Shown piece after piece: positions 46,647 through 56,580 of a DNA stretch of 64,000 bases. The stretch is from Acuticoccus kalidii (GTDB lineage: Bacteria; Pseudomonadota; Alphaproteobacteria; Rhizobiales; Amorphaceae): NCBI RefSeq assembly GCF_021556395.1, contig NZ_JAKGCS010000010.1, forward strand, positions 1-64,000, given 5' to 3'. Both the position numbers and the translations under genes were made by a program. The notes beneath the pieces are model-generated. The model did not search any database. It was not told where the DNA came from and saw nothing but the letters and a program-made list of their open reading frames with translations. How positions within the stretch are numbered: the first letter of the stretch is position 1; each line of letters begins with the position of its first letter.

Positions 46647-46683
46647 GGGTCTCCTCCCGTATATTTTGGCTGGCGAGGCCGGC

Positions 46684-47916
46684 TCAGCGAAGGCCGCCGG
46701 CAAGACGGAGGCTGTCCGGGTCGCGGCGCAGGCGCAACATCGAATAGGCGCCGAAGGCCGGGCCGATGGCGAGGATCAGGAACACCCACTGCCAGGATCC
46801 GAAACGGATCGCGATTTCCGGCAACAGCCAGATCGTGAAGACGGTGAGGGCGAAGCCGAGCCCGACCTGGATCGAAAGCGCGGTGCCGACATAGCGCCGA
46901 TCGGCGAGCTCGGTGACGGCGGCCGAGAATTGCGCCGAGTCGCCGACGATCGTGACACCCCAGACGAGCGCGATCGCGACGAAGAGCCAGACTGGTCCCG
47001 TGAACGCGAAGCCGATCGAGAGGGCGCAGAGGCCGGAGACGATCATCATGCCGGCCGTGGTCGCGGTGCGGCCGATCCGGTCCGACAGGACCCCGCCGAG
47101 AAGGCAGCCGACCGCCCCCGCCCCGATCATGGCGAAGGTGAGGAAGGAGGCGGCGGCGGCGTCTTCCCCCTGCGCGGCCAGTGCGACGCGGGCATAGACG
47201 AGGAGCCACGCCCACGCGCCATAAAGCTCCCACATATGGCCGAGATAGCCGAAGATCGCGAGGCGGAGCGGCCGGTCGCGGAAGACGGCGCCGATCTGGC
47301 GCGGGTCGAAGACGGCGCGGCCGAACGGGTACGGCCCCTCGCGGGCGAAGAGGAAGAAGATCAGCGCCGCAAGGAGCGCCGCGCCGGAGGTCGATGCGAC
47401 CACCACGTGCCATTCGAGCGCGGTGGACAGGGCGCGCACCAGATGGGGGAGGGCGGAGCCGAGGGTGATCGCGCTGATGATCGCGCCGAGCGCAAAGCCG
47501 CGCCCGCTCACGAACCAGGTCGCGACGAGTTTCATCGCCGGCGGATAGACCGCGGCGAGCGCCGCCCCGGTGACGATACGCGCGAGGATGAGGGCGAGCG
47601 GCGAAGGGGCGATGAGCATTGCGGCGTTCGCCGCCGCGGCGACCAGCGCCGCCGCCCCCATCAGCCGGTTGAGGCGCACGATGTCGGGAAGGTTGACGAG
47701 GCTCGCCCCGATCGCGCCGGCGACGAAGCCGAGCTGCACGCCGTTGGTGAGCCAGGCGAGCATCGAGGGGGAGAGGTCGAAGGCGCGGGCGAGTTCGGGG
47801 GTGATCGCGGTCGCCGAGAACCAGGTCGTCAACGCGGCGACGACGGCGGTGCAGAGGATGAGGAGGGCGCGCCATCGGCCGCGCGCGGGAGCCTCGCCTT
47901 CGATCGGCATGGCCAT
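46684..47916 (-). CDS. MFS transporter
   Basis: About 410 codons from ATG 47916 (MAMPIEGE); the frame extends to a GTG at 48009. Twelve membrane helices are apparent. Motif A-like GGVLSDRIGRTATTAG falls in loop 8-9, and FDLSPSMLAWLTNGVQLGFVAGA is typical of helix 1-2. The sugar isomerase immediately downstream suggests import of an aldose such as lyxose or mannose, but exporter MFS families look similar. Confidence 0.88.
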   Translation of the reverse strand: MAMPIEGEAPARGRWRALLILCTAVVAALTTWFSATAITPELARAFDLSPSMLAWLTNGVQLGFVAGAIGASLVNLPDIVRLNRLMGAAALVAAAANAAMLIAPSPLALILARIVTGAALAAVYPPAMKLVATWFVSGRGFALGAIISAITLGSALPHLVRALSTALEWHVVVASTSGAALLAALIFFLFAREGPYPFGRAVFDPRQIGAVFRDRPLRLAIFGYLGHMWELYGAWAWLLVYARVALAAQGEDAAAASFLTFAMIGAGAVGCLLGGVLSDRIGRTATTAGMMIVSGLCALSIGFAFTGPVWLFVAIALVWGVTIVGDSAQFSAAVTELADRRYVGTALSIQVGLGFALTVFTIWLLPEIAIRFGSWQWVFLILAIGPAFGAYSMLRLRRDPDSLRLAGGLR

Positions 47917-48045
47917 GGCGTTTCCCGTGGATGCCCGTGGCGTCGGCATCGGCGCCCGCCGCGGGTCGTTGGCGACGACGGTGGCGTTGCGCGTGGACGT
48001 GGTCAACACACGGTGGTGCGATGCTGGATTGCAGTATCGCGGAGA

Positions 48046-48441
48046 TCAACCGTCGGGGGCGGCGCAGTCGCCGGCATTGCGGGAGAGGCCGCGGAGCGGC
48101 GAGGCGATGATTGCCCAACGGCGCGTCTCGAATTCGGCGAGGACGATGGCGGCGCTCGCCTCGTCGAGGTCGACATGGTCGAGCGCGGCTTTGAGGTGGG
48201 CGATCAGCTCGTCAAAATGGATTTCGGGGATGGCGACCGCGCGGGGCGCGGCGAACTCGTCCTCGTCATCGAGCGGGGCGCCGTCGAGGAGGGATGCAAT
48301 ATACTTCACCTGCCGCTCGACGAGGCGGCGCATGTTGGTCTCGGCGAAGTAGGGGCTCAATCTCGGTGAGCTGAGCACGAAATCGTAGAAGCAGAAGATC
48401 AGTCTAGAAAGCGTTTCCGGCTCACCATTGCGCAGGATCAT
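48046..48441 (-). CDS. truncated-hemoglobin-like protein lacking the proximal histidine
   Basis: 131 codons. It resembles group 1 truncated hemoglobins: FCFYDFVLSSPRLSPYFAE (B helix with FY at B9-B10), RRLVERQVKYIASLLDGAP (E helix) and HFDELIAHLKAALDHVDLDE (G helix). Where typical members have the proximal His in an AHAxLxI block just before the HFD motif, this sequence reads APRAVAIPEI with no His at that place. If the alignment is right, heme ligation in the usual way is lost. The role, perhaps as a sensor, is unknown. Upstream of the dpp operon, on the same strand as it. Confidence 0.6.
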   Translation of the reverse strand: MILRNGEPETLSRLIFCFYDFVLSSPRLSPYFAETNMRRLVERQVKYIASLLDGAPLDDEDEFAAPRAVAIPEIHFDELIAHLKAALDHVDLDEASAAIVLAEFETRRWAIIASPLRGLSRNAGDCAAPDG

Positions 48442-48661
48442 CGTCGCGCCTGTCTCCGCCCGGTGCGAAGATCCCTGTTGAAAGGGTTATTGGTTCTGTG
48501 ACCGGAGCATAGCACGAGATCTCACGCGCAATTGCCGAAAAAATGTCCACATTGCGGGAAAATCGTTCAAGGAATTTAACGGCGAGCGCAATCGAAAGGG
48601 ACGCCGGTGCGGCCGTCGCGACATGCGGGGCGGCACCGGCGGATTGCGCGTCGGGCGGCCG

Positions 48662-49492
48662 TCAGGCGGCCGATTTCGCGGCGAGGCGCGCTCTGATGCT
48701 GTCGACGTCGGCGCGCGGCGTCGCGGCGAAGAGGATCTTCGTATAGTCGTGCTGCGGATCGTTGAAGATCGTATCCCGCGTGCCGTGTTCGACCACTTCG
48801 CCATAGTACATGACCATCACCTCGTCCGCGATATAGCGAACGACCGAAAGGTCGTGACTGACGAATATGTAGGTGAGGCCGAATTCGTCCTGCAAGTCGG
48901 TGAGAAGATTGAGGATCTGTGCCTGGACGGAGAGGTCGAGTGCCGACACCGGCTCGTCGAGGACGAGGAGCGAGGGGTTCAACATCAAGGCGCGCGCGAT
49001 CGCGATACGCTGGCGCTGGCCGCCGGAGAACATATGCGGGTAGCGGTTATAATGCTCCGGCATCATGCCGACCTTGGTCAGCATGTCGTGCGCCTTCTCG
49101 CGCCGTGCGGCCGCGCTCATCGCGGTGTTGAGCTTCAGCGGCTCGGTCAGGATGTCGCCGACCTTCTGGCGCGGGTTCAACGAGCCATAGGGGTTCTGGA
49201 AGACGATCTGAACCTTGCCGCGCATCTCCCGCGTGATCGACCGGTTCGCGATGTCGACCTCGGTGCCGTCGATCAGCAACGTCCCGGTGGTCGGCGGGTC
49301 GATCATCGCGATGATGCGGGCAAGGGTCGACTTTCCGCAACCGCTCTCGCCGACGATCGCGAGCGTCTTGCCGCGCTCGACCGTCATCGAGATGCCCTTC
49401 AGCGCATGGACGGTGCGGGCGCGGGAGAACATCGACCCGCCGACATGATAGTCGCGCGTCACGTCGATCGTCTGGAGCGCGATGTCGCTCAT
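48662..49492 (-). CDS. dppF: dipeptide ABC transporter ATP-binding protein DppF
   Basis: 276 codons. Walker [15 protein letters not shown] (about residues 47-60), Q-loop [16 protein letters not shown] signature [15 protein letters not shown], Walker [13 protein letters not shown] and H-loop FVSHD are complete. The C-terminal extension with [16 protein letters not shown] is characteristic of oligopeptide/dipeptide ATPases. It pairs with DppD. Its start overlaps the dppD stop as ATGA (49489-49492). Last gene of the operon; the globin-like gene follows after 220 bp. Confidence 0.92.
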   Translation of the reverse strand: MSDIALQTIDVTRDYHVGGSMFSRARTVHALKGISMTVERGKTLAIVGESGCGKSTLARIIAMIDPPTTGTLLIDGTEVDIANRSITREMRGKVQIVFQNPYGSLNPRQKVGDILTEPLKLNTAMSAAARREKAHDMLTKVGMMPEHYNRYPHMFSGGQRQRIAIARALMLNPSLLVLDEPVSALDLSVQAQILNLLTDLQDEFGLTYIFVSHDLSVVRYIADEVMVMYYGEVVEHGTRDTIFNDPQHDYTKILFAATPRADVDSIRARLAAKSAA

Positions 49493-50334
49493 GGCCGCGT
49501 CTCCGCAGCATCGTCCCGATAGTCGGCGATGGTGGGCAGGCGCCCGCCGGTCGCGTTTTCCGGCAGCGCCGACAGGAGCGCCTTGGTGTAGGCGTTCGCT
49601 GGGTTCTCAAAAAGGGTGAGGACGTCCGCCTCCTCCATCTTGCGGCCCTTATACTGGACGATCACCCGGTCCGCCGTCTCGGCGACGACGCCCATATCGT
49701 GGGTGATGAGGATGAGGCCCATCCCGCGCTCCTCCTGAAGGCGCATCAGAAGATCGAGGATCTGCTTCTGGATCGTGACGTCGAGCGCGGTCGTCGGCTC
49801 GTCGGCGATCAGGAGCTTCGGCTCGCACGCGATCGCGATCGCGATCATCACCCGCTGGCACTGCCCGCCCGACATCTGATGCGGATAGGATCGCAGACGG
49901 TATTCGGGCTCGGGAATGCCGACCGCCTCGAACAGCTCGATCGCCCGTTGGCGCCGCGCTTTGCCCTTGAGGCCGAGATGGCGCGACAGCACCTCCTCGA
50001 TCTGAAAGCCGGCGGTAAAGCACGGGTTGAGGCTCGCGATCGGCTCCTGGAAGATCATCGCGATGTCTTTGCCGATGATCTGCCGGCGCGCCTTCGCGGG
50101 CATCGCGAGGAGGTCTTTGCCTTCAAAGCGCATCGCGTCGGCGGTGACGGTTGCCGTTGGGGGCAGGAGGCCCATCACGGCGAGCATCGCGACGGACTTG
50201 CCGGAGCCCGATTCCCCGACGATCGCGAGGACTTCGCCGTTCCCGACCGAATAGGACACCCGGTCGAGCGCGGTGAAGGGGCCGGCCGCCGTGTCGAACA
50301 CCACCGACAGGTTTTCGATTTCGAGGAGCGCCAT
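49489..50334 (-). CDS. dppD: dipeptide ABC transporter ATP-binding protein DppD
   Basis: 281 codons from ATG 50334. Walker A is [17 protein letters not shown], the Q-loop [14 protein letters not shown], the signature [16 protein letters not shown], Walker [14 protein letters not shown] and H-loop LITHDMG. The tail [16 protein letters not shown] is family-specific. It forms a heterodimeric ATPase with DppF that powers uptake through DppBC. It starts 41 bp after dppC. Confidence 0.92.
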   Translation of the reverse strand: MALLEIENLSVVFDTAAGPFTALDRVSYSVGNGEVLAIVGESGSGKSVAMLAVMGLLPPTATVTADAMRFEGKDLLAMPAKARRQIIGKDIAMIFQEPIASLNPCFTAGFQIEEVLSRHLGLKGKARRQRAIELFEAVGIPEPEYRLRSYPHQMSGGQCQRVMIAIAIACEPKLLIADEPTTALDVTIQKQILDLLMRLQEERGMGLILITHDMGVVAETADRVIVQYKGRKMEEADVLTLFENPANAYTKALLSALPENATGGRLPTIADYRDDAAETRP

Positions 50335-50375
50335 CAAAATGGGCTCCCGGTCTTGGCCAATGACATCGTCACGGA

Positions 50376-51299
50376 TCAGCTCCGTTTCAGCTTCGGATCG
50401 AGCGCGTCGCGCAGCCCGTCCCCGATCAGGTTGATGGCGAGCACCGTGATGAGGATCGCAAGCCCCGGAAAGGTGACGACCCACCAGGCCCGCAAGATGA
50501 ACTCGCGCGCCTCGGCGAGCATCGTGCCCCATTCCGGCGTCGGCGGCTGGGCGCCCATGCCAAGAAAGCCGAGCGCGGCCGCGTCAAGGATCGCCGTCGA
50601 GAAGGACAGCGTCGCCTGGACGATGAGCGGGGCGAGGCAGTTGGGCAGGATCGTCACGAACATGAGCCGCAGATTGCTCGCGCCGACGACCTTGGCGGAG
50701 GTCACATATTCCCGCCTCGCTTCGGCAAGGACGGCCGCCCGCGTCAGCCGCGCGAAGTGCGGTTGGAACACCACCGCGATCGCGATCATCGCGTTGACGA
50801 GCCCCGGCCCCAGGATCGCGACGAGCACGAGGGCGAGGAGGAGCGAGGGGAAGGCGAGGATGATGTCCATGATGCGCATCGCGAAGACATCGACCCAGCC
50901 GCGAAAATAGCCGGCGGCGAGCCCGATCAAGATTCCCCCGGTGACGGCGATCATCACGACCGCGACGCCGATGAAGAGCGAGAAGCGGGCACCATAAATG
51001 AGCCGCGAGAGGATGTCGCGGCCGAGGGCGTCGGTGCCGAGCAGGAAGGCGCTCGATCCGCCATCCACCCAGAAGGGCGGCTTGAGGAGGGAGTCGCGAA
51101 ATTGCTCGTTCGGTGAATAGGGCGCGAGGAGCGGCGCGAAGATCGCCGTCAGCACCAGGAGCGTGAACACCACGAGGCCGATCACCGCGCCTCGGTTCTG
51201 GCTGAAATAGTGCCAGAATTCGCCGAACACGGCCGCGCGTGTGCGCCAGGGGGACAGCTCGCGGGCGGTTTCGGCGTCGGCTTCCAGACGGTCTGTCAT
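50376..51299 (-). CDS. dppC: dipeptide ABC transporter permease DppC
   Basis: 307 codons from ATG 51299, overlapping the dppB stop as ATGA. The N-terminal OppC-type extension ([18 protein letters not shown]) is followed by the ABC permease core with [23 protein letters not shown] and the EAA loop [24 protein letters not shown]. About six membrane helices are seen. It forms the channel with DppB. Confidence 0.93.
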   Translation of the reverse strand: MTDRLEADAETARELSPWRTRAAVFGEFWHYFSQNRGAVIGLVVFTLLVLTAIFAPLLAPYSPNEQFRDSLLKPPFWVDGGSSAFLLGTDALGRDILSRLIYGARFSLFIGVAVVMIAVTGGILIGLAAGYFRGWVDVFAMRIMDIILAFPSLLLALVLVAILGPGLVNAMIAIAVVFQPHFARLTRAAVLAEARREYVTSAKVVGASNLRLMFVTILPNCLAPLIVQATLSFSTAILDAAALGFLGMGAQPPTPEWGTMLAEAREFILRAWWVVTFPGLAILITVLAINLIGDGLRDALDPKLKRS

Positions 51300-52303
51300 C
51301 GGTGGCGGATCCTCGGATTGATGAGGCCGTACATGAGATCGACCACGAGATTGACGAGCATGATGATGCCGGCGATCAAAACGAGCCCGCCTTGGACGAC
51401 CGGATAGTCGCGCCGGGAGATGGAATCGACCATCCACTTGCCGATGCCCGGCCAGGAGAAGATCGTCTCCGTCAGGATCGCCCCCGCCATCAGGACGCCG
51501 ATCTGCAGGCCGATCGTCGTGATCACCGGGATCATCGCATTGCGCAGCGCGTGCAGGCCGATGACGCGGCCCGGCGACAGCCCCTTTGCCCGCGCGGTGC
51601 GCACATAGTCCTCCGCGAGCACCTCGAGCATCGCCGAGCGCGTCTGACGCGCGATGACGGCGAGCGGGATCGTGCCGAGCACGATCGTCGGCAAAATGAG
51701 GTGCGCGACGGCGGAGCGGAAGGCGCCGGGCTCGCCCGACAACAGCGAGTCGATCGTCATGAAGCCGGTGACGCTCGGGAAGAAGTACATCAGCGAGATG
51801 CGGCCCGACACGGGCGTCCACCCGAGGGTGCCGGAAAAGAGGATGATGAGGAGGAGGCCCCACCAGAAGATCGGCATCGAATAGCCGGTGAGGGCGATGC
51901 CCATCGTCGCCTGGTCGAACCAGGAGCCGCGCTTGACGGCCGCGAGGATGCCCGCCGGAATCCCGATCACGACGGCGAAGATGATGGCGCAGAGGCCGAG
52001 CTCGAGGGTTGCCGGAAAGAGGGTGAAGAACTCTTGGAGCACGGGCCGCTTGGTCGAGATCGAGTTGCCGAAATCGCCCTGGAGAAGGCCCATCACATAA
52101 TGGAAATATTGCTCCCAGATCGGCCGGTCATAGCCGAATTGGACGAGGAGTTTCTGGTAGCGGTCCGGGTCCATGCCGCGCTCTCCGGCGAGGAGAAGCA
52201 CGGGATCGCCCGGAAGAACGCGCACGAAGGCAAAGGCCACGATCGTGATCCCGATGAAGGTCGGGATGATGAGACCGAGCCGACTGATGAAGAATCGCAG
52301 CAT
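51296..52303 (-). CDS. dppB: dipeptide ABC transporter permease DppB
   Basis: 335 codons with six membrane helices. Typical phrases: RLGLIIPTFIGITIVAFAFV, RVLPGDPV, GDFGNSISTKRPV, and the EAA loop EDYVRTARAKGLSPGRVIGLHALRNAMIPV. It pairs with DppC. The gap of 55 bp to dppA carries a strong hairpin that could reduce read-through from dppA. Confidence 0.93.
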   Translation of the reverse strand: MLRFFISRLGLIIPTFIGITIVAFAFVRVLPGDPVLLLAGERGMDPDRYQKLLVQFGYDRPIWEQYFHYVMGLLQGDFGNSISTKRPVLQEFFTLFPATLELGLCAIIFAVVIGIPAGILAAVKRGSWFDQATMGIALTGYSMPIFWWGLLLIILFSGTLGWTPVSGRISLMYFFPSVTGFMTIDSLLSGEPGAFRSAVAHLILPTIVLGTIPLAVIARQTRSAMLEVLAEDYVRTARAKGLSPGRVIGLHALRNAMIPVITTIGLQIGVLMAGAILTETIFSWPGIGKWMVDSISRRDYPVVQGGLVLIAGIIMLVNLVVDLMYGLINPRIRHR

Positions 52304-52318
52304 TGGGTGTCACGGGAG

Positions 52319-52342
52319 GAGGGGGTGCCGAGGCACCCCCTC
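52319..52342 (-). promoter_or_regulatory. dppA-dppB intercistronic hairpin
   Basis: AGGGGGTGCC (52320-52329) and GGCACCCCCT (52332-52341) form a perfect long stem with only two bases at the centre, extended by a G-C pair. There is no T-tract on the minus strand, so it is not a simple terminator. Such hairpins between binding-protein and permease genes commonly protect the upstream mRNA and leave the binding protein more abundant. Confidence 0.6.
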
Positions 52343-52358
52343 GCGGCCCATTCTGGGC

Positions 52359-53954
52359 TTATTGGGTGAGCTCGACGCCGTCGAACCAGTGGCCCCCGAG
52401 GGGGTCCATGACATAGCCCGAGACGTTCTTGCTCATCGGCATGAAGACCACCGAGTGGGCGATCGTCGCCCAAGGGGCCTGCTCCTTGAAGACGACTTGC
52501 GCCTGCTCGTAGAGCTCGGCCCGCGCCTCTTGATCGGAGAGGATTTTCGCCTCCTGGATCAGCGCCTCGAAGTCCTCGTTGCACCATTGGGCGCGGTTCG
52601 AGCCGCCGACGGCGTCGCAGCCGAGAAGGACGGCGAGGAAGTTGTCCGGGTCGCCATTGTCGCCCGTCCAGCCGAGGAGGACGGCGCCATCGCGATCGAC
52701 GGCGGAGGAGCGGGCGAGATATTCGCCCCATTCGAAAGAGACGATCTCGGCGTTGACGCCGACCTCGGCGAAATCGGCTTGAATCACCTCAGCCATGCGG
52801 CGGGCGTTCGGGTTGTAGGGACGCTGCACGGGCATCGCCCAGATTTTCATCGACAGATCCGTGACGCCCTCTTCTTCGAGCATCGCCTTGGCCGCGTCCG
52901 GGTCATAGGGATCGTCGACGATCGCGTCGTTGTAGGACCACATGGTGGGCGGGATCGGGTTCTTCGCTGCAACGCCCGAGCCTTGGAAAACGGCGTCGAG
53001 GATGGCCTGTTTGTTGATCGCCATGTTCAACGCCTTGCGGACCTTCGGATTGTCGAAGGGCTCCTGCTGGGTGTTGTAGGCGAGATAGCCGACATTGAGA
53101 CCTTGCTGCTCCATCACCTCGAGATTGGCGTTCTCTTGGAGGGCGGCGATGTCGGCCGGGGCCGGGTAGGGCATCACGTGGCATTCGCCGGCTTCGAGCT
53201 TCTGACGGCGCACGCCGGCGTCGACGGTGATCGAGAAGACGAGATTCTTGATCGGCTGCTCACCCTTCCAATAGTCGGGGAAGGCCTGATAGCGGATCGC
53301 CGCGTCCTGCTGATAGGCGACGAAGGAGAACGGGCCGGTGCCGACCGGCTGCTGGTTGAGCAGCTCCATCGTGCCGGCCTCTTCGAGCTGGTCGGCATAC
53401 TCTTTGGAGAGGATGGAGGCGAAATCCATCGCCATGTTGGCGATGAAGGGGGCTTCGGGCCGGTTGAGGACGAATGTGACCGTGTAATCGTCGACCTTCT
53501 CGATGCTGTCGATCAGGTCCGGCATCGACATGCCGTTGAAGTATTCCCAGGAGATGCCCGGCGAATATTCATACCAAGGGCTGTCTTCGAGGCGCTGACG
53601 GTCGAAGGAGAAGATGACGTCGTCGGCGTTGAAGTCCCGCGTCGGGGTGAAATAATCCGTCGTGTGGAAGGGCACACCTTGGCGCAGGTGGAAGGTGTAT
53701 TGCGTGCCGTCCTCGGAGACTTCCCAGCTTTCGGCGAGGCCGGGCTCGGTCTCCGACGTGCCGCGCTTGAACTCGACGAGGCGGTTATAGATCGGCTTGG
53801 AGGACGCGTCGAACGTGGTGCCGGCGGTGTAGGGGGCGGGGTCGAACCCTTCGGGCGAGCCTTCCGAGCAGTAGACCAGCGTTTGGGCGAACGCTGAACC
53901 CGACGCGGCGCATACGAACGCGGCGCTGGCTAAAAGCAATGATGCTCTGCGCAT
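52359..53954 (-). CDS. dppA: dipeptide-binding protein DppA
   Basis: 531 codons from ATG 53954. A signal peptide (about residues 1-23, LLLASAAFVCAASGSAFA) precedes the mature start TLVYCSEGSPEGFDPAPY, which closely matches E. coli DppA. Further shared stretches include YNRLVEFKRGTSETEPGLAE, AMDFASILSKEYAD, IPPTMWSYND, MPVQRPYNPNARRMAEVIQA and LGWTGDNGDPDNFLAVL. It binds dipeptides in the periplasm; DppA also carries heme in E. coli. It is the first gene of the operon. The paired cysteines that form disulfides in DppA are partly present. Confidence 0.95.
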   Translation of the reverse strand: MRRASLLLASAAFVCAASGSAFAQTLVYCSEGSPEGFDPAPYTAGTTFDASSKPIYNRLVEFKRGTSETEPGLAESWEVSEDGTQYTFHLRQGVPFHTTDYFTPTRDFNADDVIFSFDRQRLEDSPWYEYSPGISWEYFNGMSMPDLIDSIEKVDDYTVTFVLNRPEAPFIANMAMDFASILSKEYADQLEEAGTMELLNQQPVGTGPFSFVAYQQDAAIRYQAFPDYWKGEQPIKNLVFSITVDAGVRRQKLEAGECHVMPYPAPADIAALQENANLEVMEQQGLNVGYLAYNTQQEPFDNPKVRKALNMAINKQAILDAVFQGSGVAAKNPIPPTMWSYNDAIVDDPYDPDAAKAMLEEEGVTDLSMKIWAMPVQRPYNPNARRMAEVIQADFAEVGVNAEIVSFEWGEYLARSSAVDRDGAVLLGWTGDNGDPDNFLAVLLGCDAVGGSNRAQWCNEDFEALIQEAKILSDQEARAELYEQAQVVFKEQAPWATIAHSVVFMPMSKNVSGYVMDPLGGHWFDGVELTQ

Positions 53955-54700
53955 TGGTTTCTCATCCTTGAATGTTGCTCCCCGCCTTTCGATCCGCGTG
54001 ATGCGCGGTGTCCCCGAAGCGGTTCGCGGCGAATGCAAACAGCAAACACGGCGCAGGTCAATCGAGGCGTGCGTGGGCATCGGCACGCAATTTTGCGTGA
54101 AGTGGCGCGTGGGATTGGATTCGCCCGCCATCGGCCCATTCGGCGGACCGGCGTAAGGGGCGCGCTCGGGCGATTTGGAGCGGCGCTTGTGGCCCCGGAC
54201 CGAGGGTTGGCGAGCCGTCCTCCGGTGCGCGCGACCCGCTCTAGGTTGGCGGTATCGCTGGAGGTTTGGGCAATTCAGCGTTTGGCGCTGAGCGGTCGGG
54301 GAGCATGACGCAGCCCGCATTCCAGGCCATGATTGTCCTCGGCGAGCGTGTTCGCCGTGAGGGGCGGCCGCGTCCCTGACGGACTCGGGCGCGGCGTGTG
54401 AATGGCCTTTGGATATCCGATCCTGATATCGTTCCCAACGCCGCCGGCTTTCGGAACGAGTTCGGATAGGCTTGATCCGATCCTCTCGCCTTTCCCTCCC
54501 TTGCGATGATCTCCCAACCGGAAAGGCGACGAAAGATCGAGCGCTCGTCAGCGCAGAATGGGGCGGCGCACCGCGCACGCGCGTCGCCGCCATTCATCGT
54601 CCCGCTCATCGCCGCCGGCCGCCACCGCCGGTGCACATGGCCGCCCGGCTCGGGCACGCACCCCGGCCGAGCAGCCGACCAGCGGCGCCTGACGACACCT
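53955..54700. other. intergenic gap upstream of dppA
   Basis: About 745 bp of mixed composition with no gene I can support; the frames present are Arg/Pro-rich and overlap each other. The dppA promoter should be near 53960-54060. The palindrome GATATC occurs twice at 54414-54419 and 54425-54440 region. The right end holds the 3' end of the next leftward transcript. Confidence 0.4.
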
Positions 54701-55801
54701 TCAATTGAGGGTGCTTTGAAAGGTCGAGCGGAGGGCCTGCCGGATCTTGGTCGCCATCTCGGCGCGCCGATAGGGCTTGGCGAGGATGATCGCGTCGGAA
54801 GAGAGCCCCGCCCGGGCGGCTTCTTCGGCGAAACCCGATGTGAAGACGATCGGCATGTTCGGCCGGCTGCGGCGCACAGCGTTGGCGAACTGGGCGCCGT
54901 TCATCCCGCCGGGGAGAAAGAGATCGGTGAAGATGAGGTCGACGTGCTCGGCGGCCTCCAAAATGTCGAGCGCCTGCGGACCGCTCGACGCCTCGATGAC
55001 GTTGTAGCCCTGACTTGCGAGCACGTAGGCGGTGTAGTGGCGAACATAATCCTCGTCCTCGACGAGAAGGATCGTCTCACGCGGCGGGGCGGTGGGCCGG
55101 GTCGGGATGTCCTCCTCGGCGAGGAATGTCGGGAGCGCGATGGGGCGGCGGTCCTCGACTTCGGTTTCGGCTTCGATGGCGTAGATGGCGCCGGAGCGGA
55201 TGAGATAACAGTCGCCGAAACCGACATCGTCCGTCGCCAATCGGGTTTTCGAGATGGCGAGGCGGGGATACACGGCGCCACTTTCGTCGAGCCCGATCCG
55301 GATCACGACATAGTCGCCACCGGGCACGACCGGGGCCGCGAGATTGGGTGGCGGCTCAATCCCCACGATGGCCATGTCGACGATGAATGTCCCCGTCGAC
55401 CAGTCGCAGATCTCGCTTGCGTCGACCGACAAAGTGAGGAGCGCGCTGTCGCATTTGGCGGCCTGCTTGGCCGCGTGCCACAGGGGATCATTCCGGATCC
55501 CGTGCACCGTGATGTCACCATCGCAAAGGCGAGCCAGCAGGCTCTTCACCCCGTCGATAAAGAGGCTGAGGTCGGACACGTCCGGCAGGAGGCCGCGAAG
55601 GTTGGCCGTTGTGCCGTCAGTCTCGCCGGTGAGGGGCGTGGGCTCGGCCGCCTTGGAGATCGGCGACGGCGGGACGACGGCCATGGTCATCGGCGGCACG
55701 GCCGCGCGCGCCAAGAGGGCGTTGGTCTCTTCAATGGTGCGCATGAGAAGCGTGTTGATGCGCGAAAGATCTCGGGTGAGGTCGTCCTGAGCCGCGGGCA
55801 C
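54701..55801 (-). CDS. REC-domain protein with a degenerate histidine-kinase-like N-terminus
   Basis: About 366 codons from GTG 55801 (GGAG lies 7 nt upstream); the open frame extends to 55942. Residues ~245-365 are an intact receiver: ILLVEDEDYVRHYTAYVLA, the phospho-acceptor in LIFTDLFLPGG, and the Lys in ILAKPYRRAEM. The middle (about 75-230) keeps the layout of a hybrid-kinase ATPase (DLSLFIDGVKSLLARL ... VPGGDYVVIRIGLDESGAVYP) but the N, G1 and G2 boxes are missing and no H-box is seen. It looks like a hybrid kinase whose catalytic part has decayed or been repurposed. Confidence 0.7.
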   Translation of the reverse strand: MPAAQDDLTRDLSRINTLLMRTIEETNALLARAAVPPMTMAVVPPSPISKAAEPTPLTGETDGTTANLRGLLPDVSDLSLFIDGVKSLLARLCDGDITVHGIRNDPLWHAAKQAAKCDSALLTLSVDASEICDWSTGTFIVDMAIVGIEPPPNLAAPVVPGGDYVVIRIGLDESGAVYPRLAISKTRLATDDVGFGDCYLIRSGAIYAIEAETEVEDRRPIALPTFLAEEDIPTRPTAPPRETILLVEDEDYVRHYTAYVLASQGYNVIEASSGPQALDILEAAEHVDLIFTDLFLPGGMNGAQFANAVRRSRPNMPIVFTSGFAEEAARAGLSSDAIILAKPYRRAEMATKIRQALRSTFQSTLN

Positions 55802-56174
55802 ACTCAAACTCCATTTCTGACGCCTGGTCCCACCGAGTGGGCAAGAAGTGTGACTCGATCGAACCACCTCTTGCTCTGTTCGGCAGTGTCTCAATTGTGT
55901 ATCGTGTAGGGAAATTGTTGTGGCGCGAGTGGTATTGGTCAATTAACGAGAAGATGATCGTGGTGATTTGCGTGCGATATTCAAAATAAAAAGCAAAAAC
56001 CATGTACGCGTGTAAATGAATATTGGCATGAGCGTTCGTTTGTGATGCGAGGGTAGGGCGAGCCCGGCCGGCATTCCCCGTCGGGGCGGTCATCCGCCGG
56101 GTGTCAGTGCGATGCGGTGGTTCGGATACAATCTGCCGGCCGTTTCGATAAAGGCCGGCTTCGATCTCGGCCCC

Positions 56175-56215
56175 TTCGCGACATCATTCACTTCGCGATC
56201 GCGGTCGCTTCGCGA
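56175..56215. repeat. three TTCGCGA motifs at 17-bp phase
   Basis: TTCGCGA starts at 56175, 56192 and 56209, exactly 17 bp apart each time. The spacers differ, so this is motif phasing rather than a plain duplication. It may be a set of regulator-binding half-sites. Confidence 0.6.
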
Positions 56216-56354
56216 CCAGGGCTGCCGACTTGGTCCGCTGTTGTGTGGTGTTCCGCCATGGGCGCTGGCGCTATGGAGCTGCTGCCGCAACAGGCGCCGC
56301 CAAGGGGCTCACATGGGCAATGCTGACTTGGGCGCTCCCGACGTCCGTCATGGT

Positions 56355-56398
56355 GACATCCAAAACGCCGACATCCAAGATGCGACATCCAAGACGCC
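56355..56398. repeat. three tandem 14-15-bp repeats
   Basis: Copies are GACATCCAAAACGCC (56355-56369), GACATCCAAGATGC (56370-56383) and GACATCCAAGACGCC (56384-56398), with a partial GACA after them. It sits upstream of the 3' end of the leftward OmpR-family gene. The function is unknown. Confidence 0.8.
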
Positions 56399-56580
56399 GA
56401 CAGCCATTCCCCCGGCATTCATGGCCCCGACACCCGTTGCCCGACATGCGTCGTACGTTGCGCGAAAAGGCGGTCCGATGGTGCCGGGCGGAGTGCCGAT
56501 GGAGTGGGTGCGCGCGAGCGGTCGACCGGCGCGGTCTTCTTACCGGACCGGCACAGCGCGAGGCTTGCCGGCGCGATGCT

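Larger units (their letters stand above)
55802..56580. other. regulatory gap with two small repeat families
   Basis: About 780 bp between two leftward regulatory genes. 55905-56045 is AT-rich and probably contains the promoter of the REC/degenerate-kinase gene. It then holds three TTCGCGA motifs in 17-bp phase (56175-56215) and three tandem copies of a GACATCCAARAYGCC unit (56355-56398). I see no gene that I can support. Confidence 0.5.
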
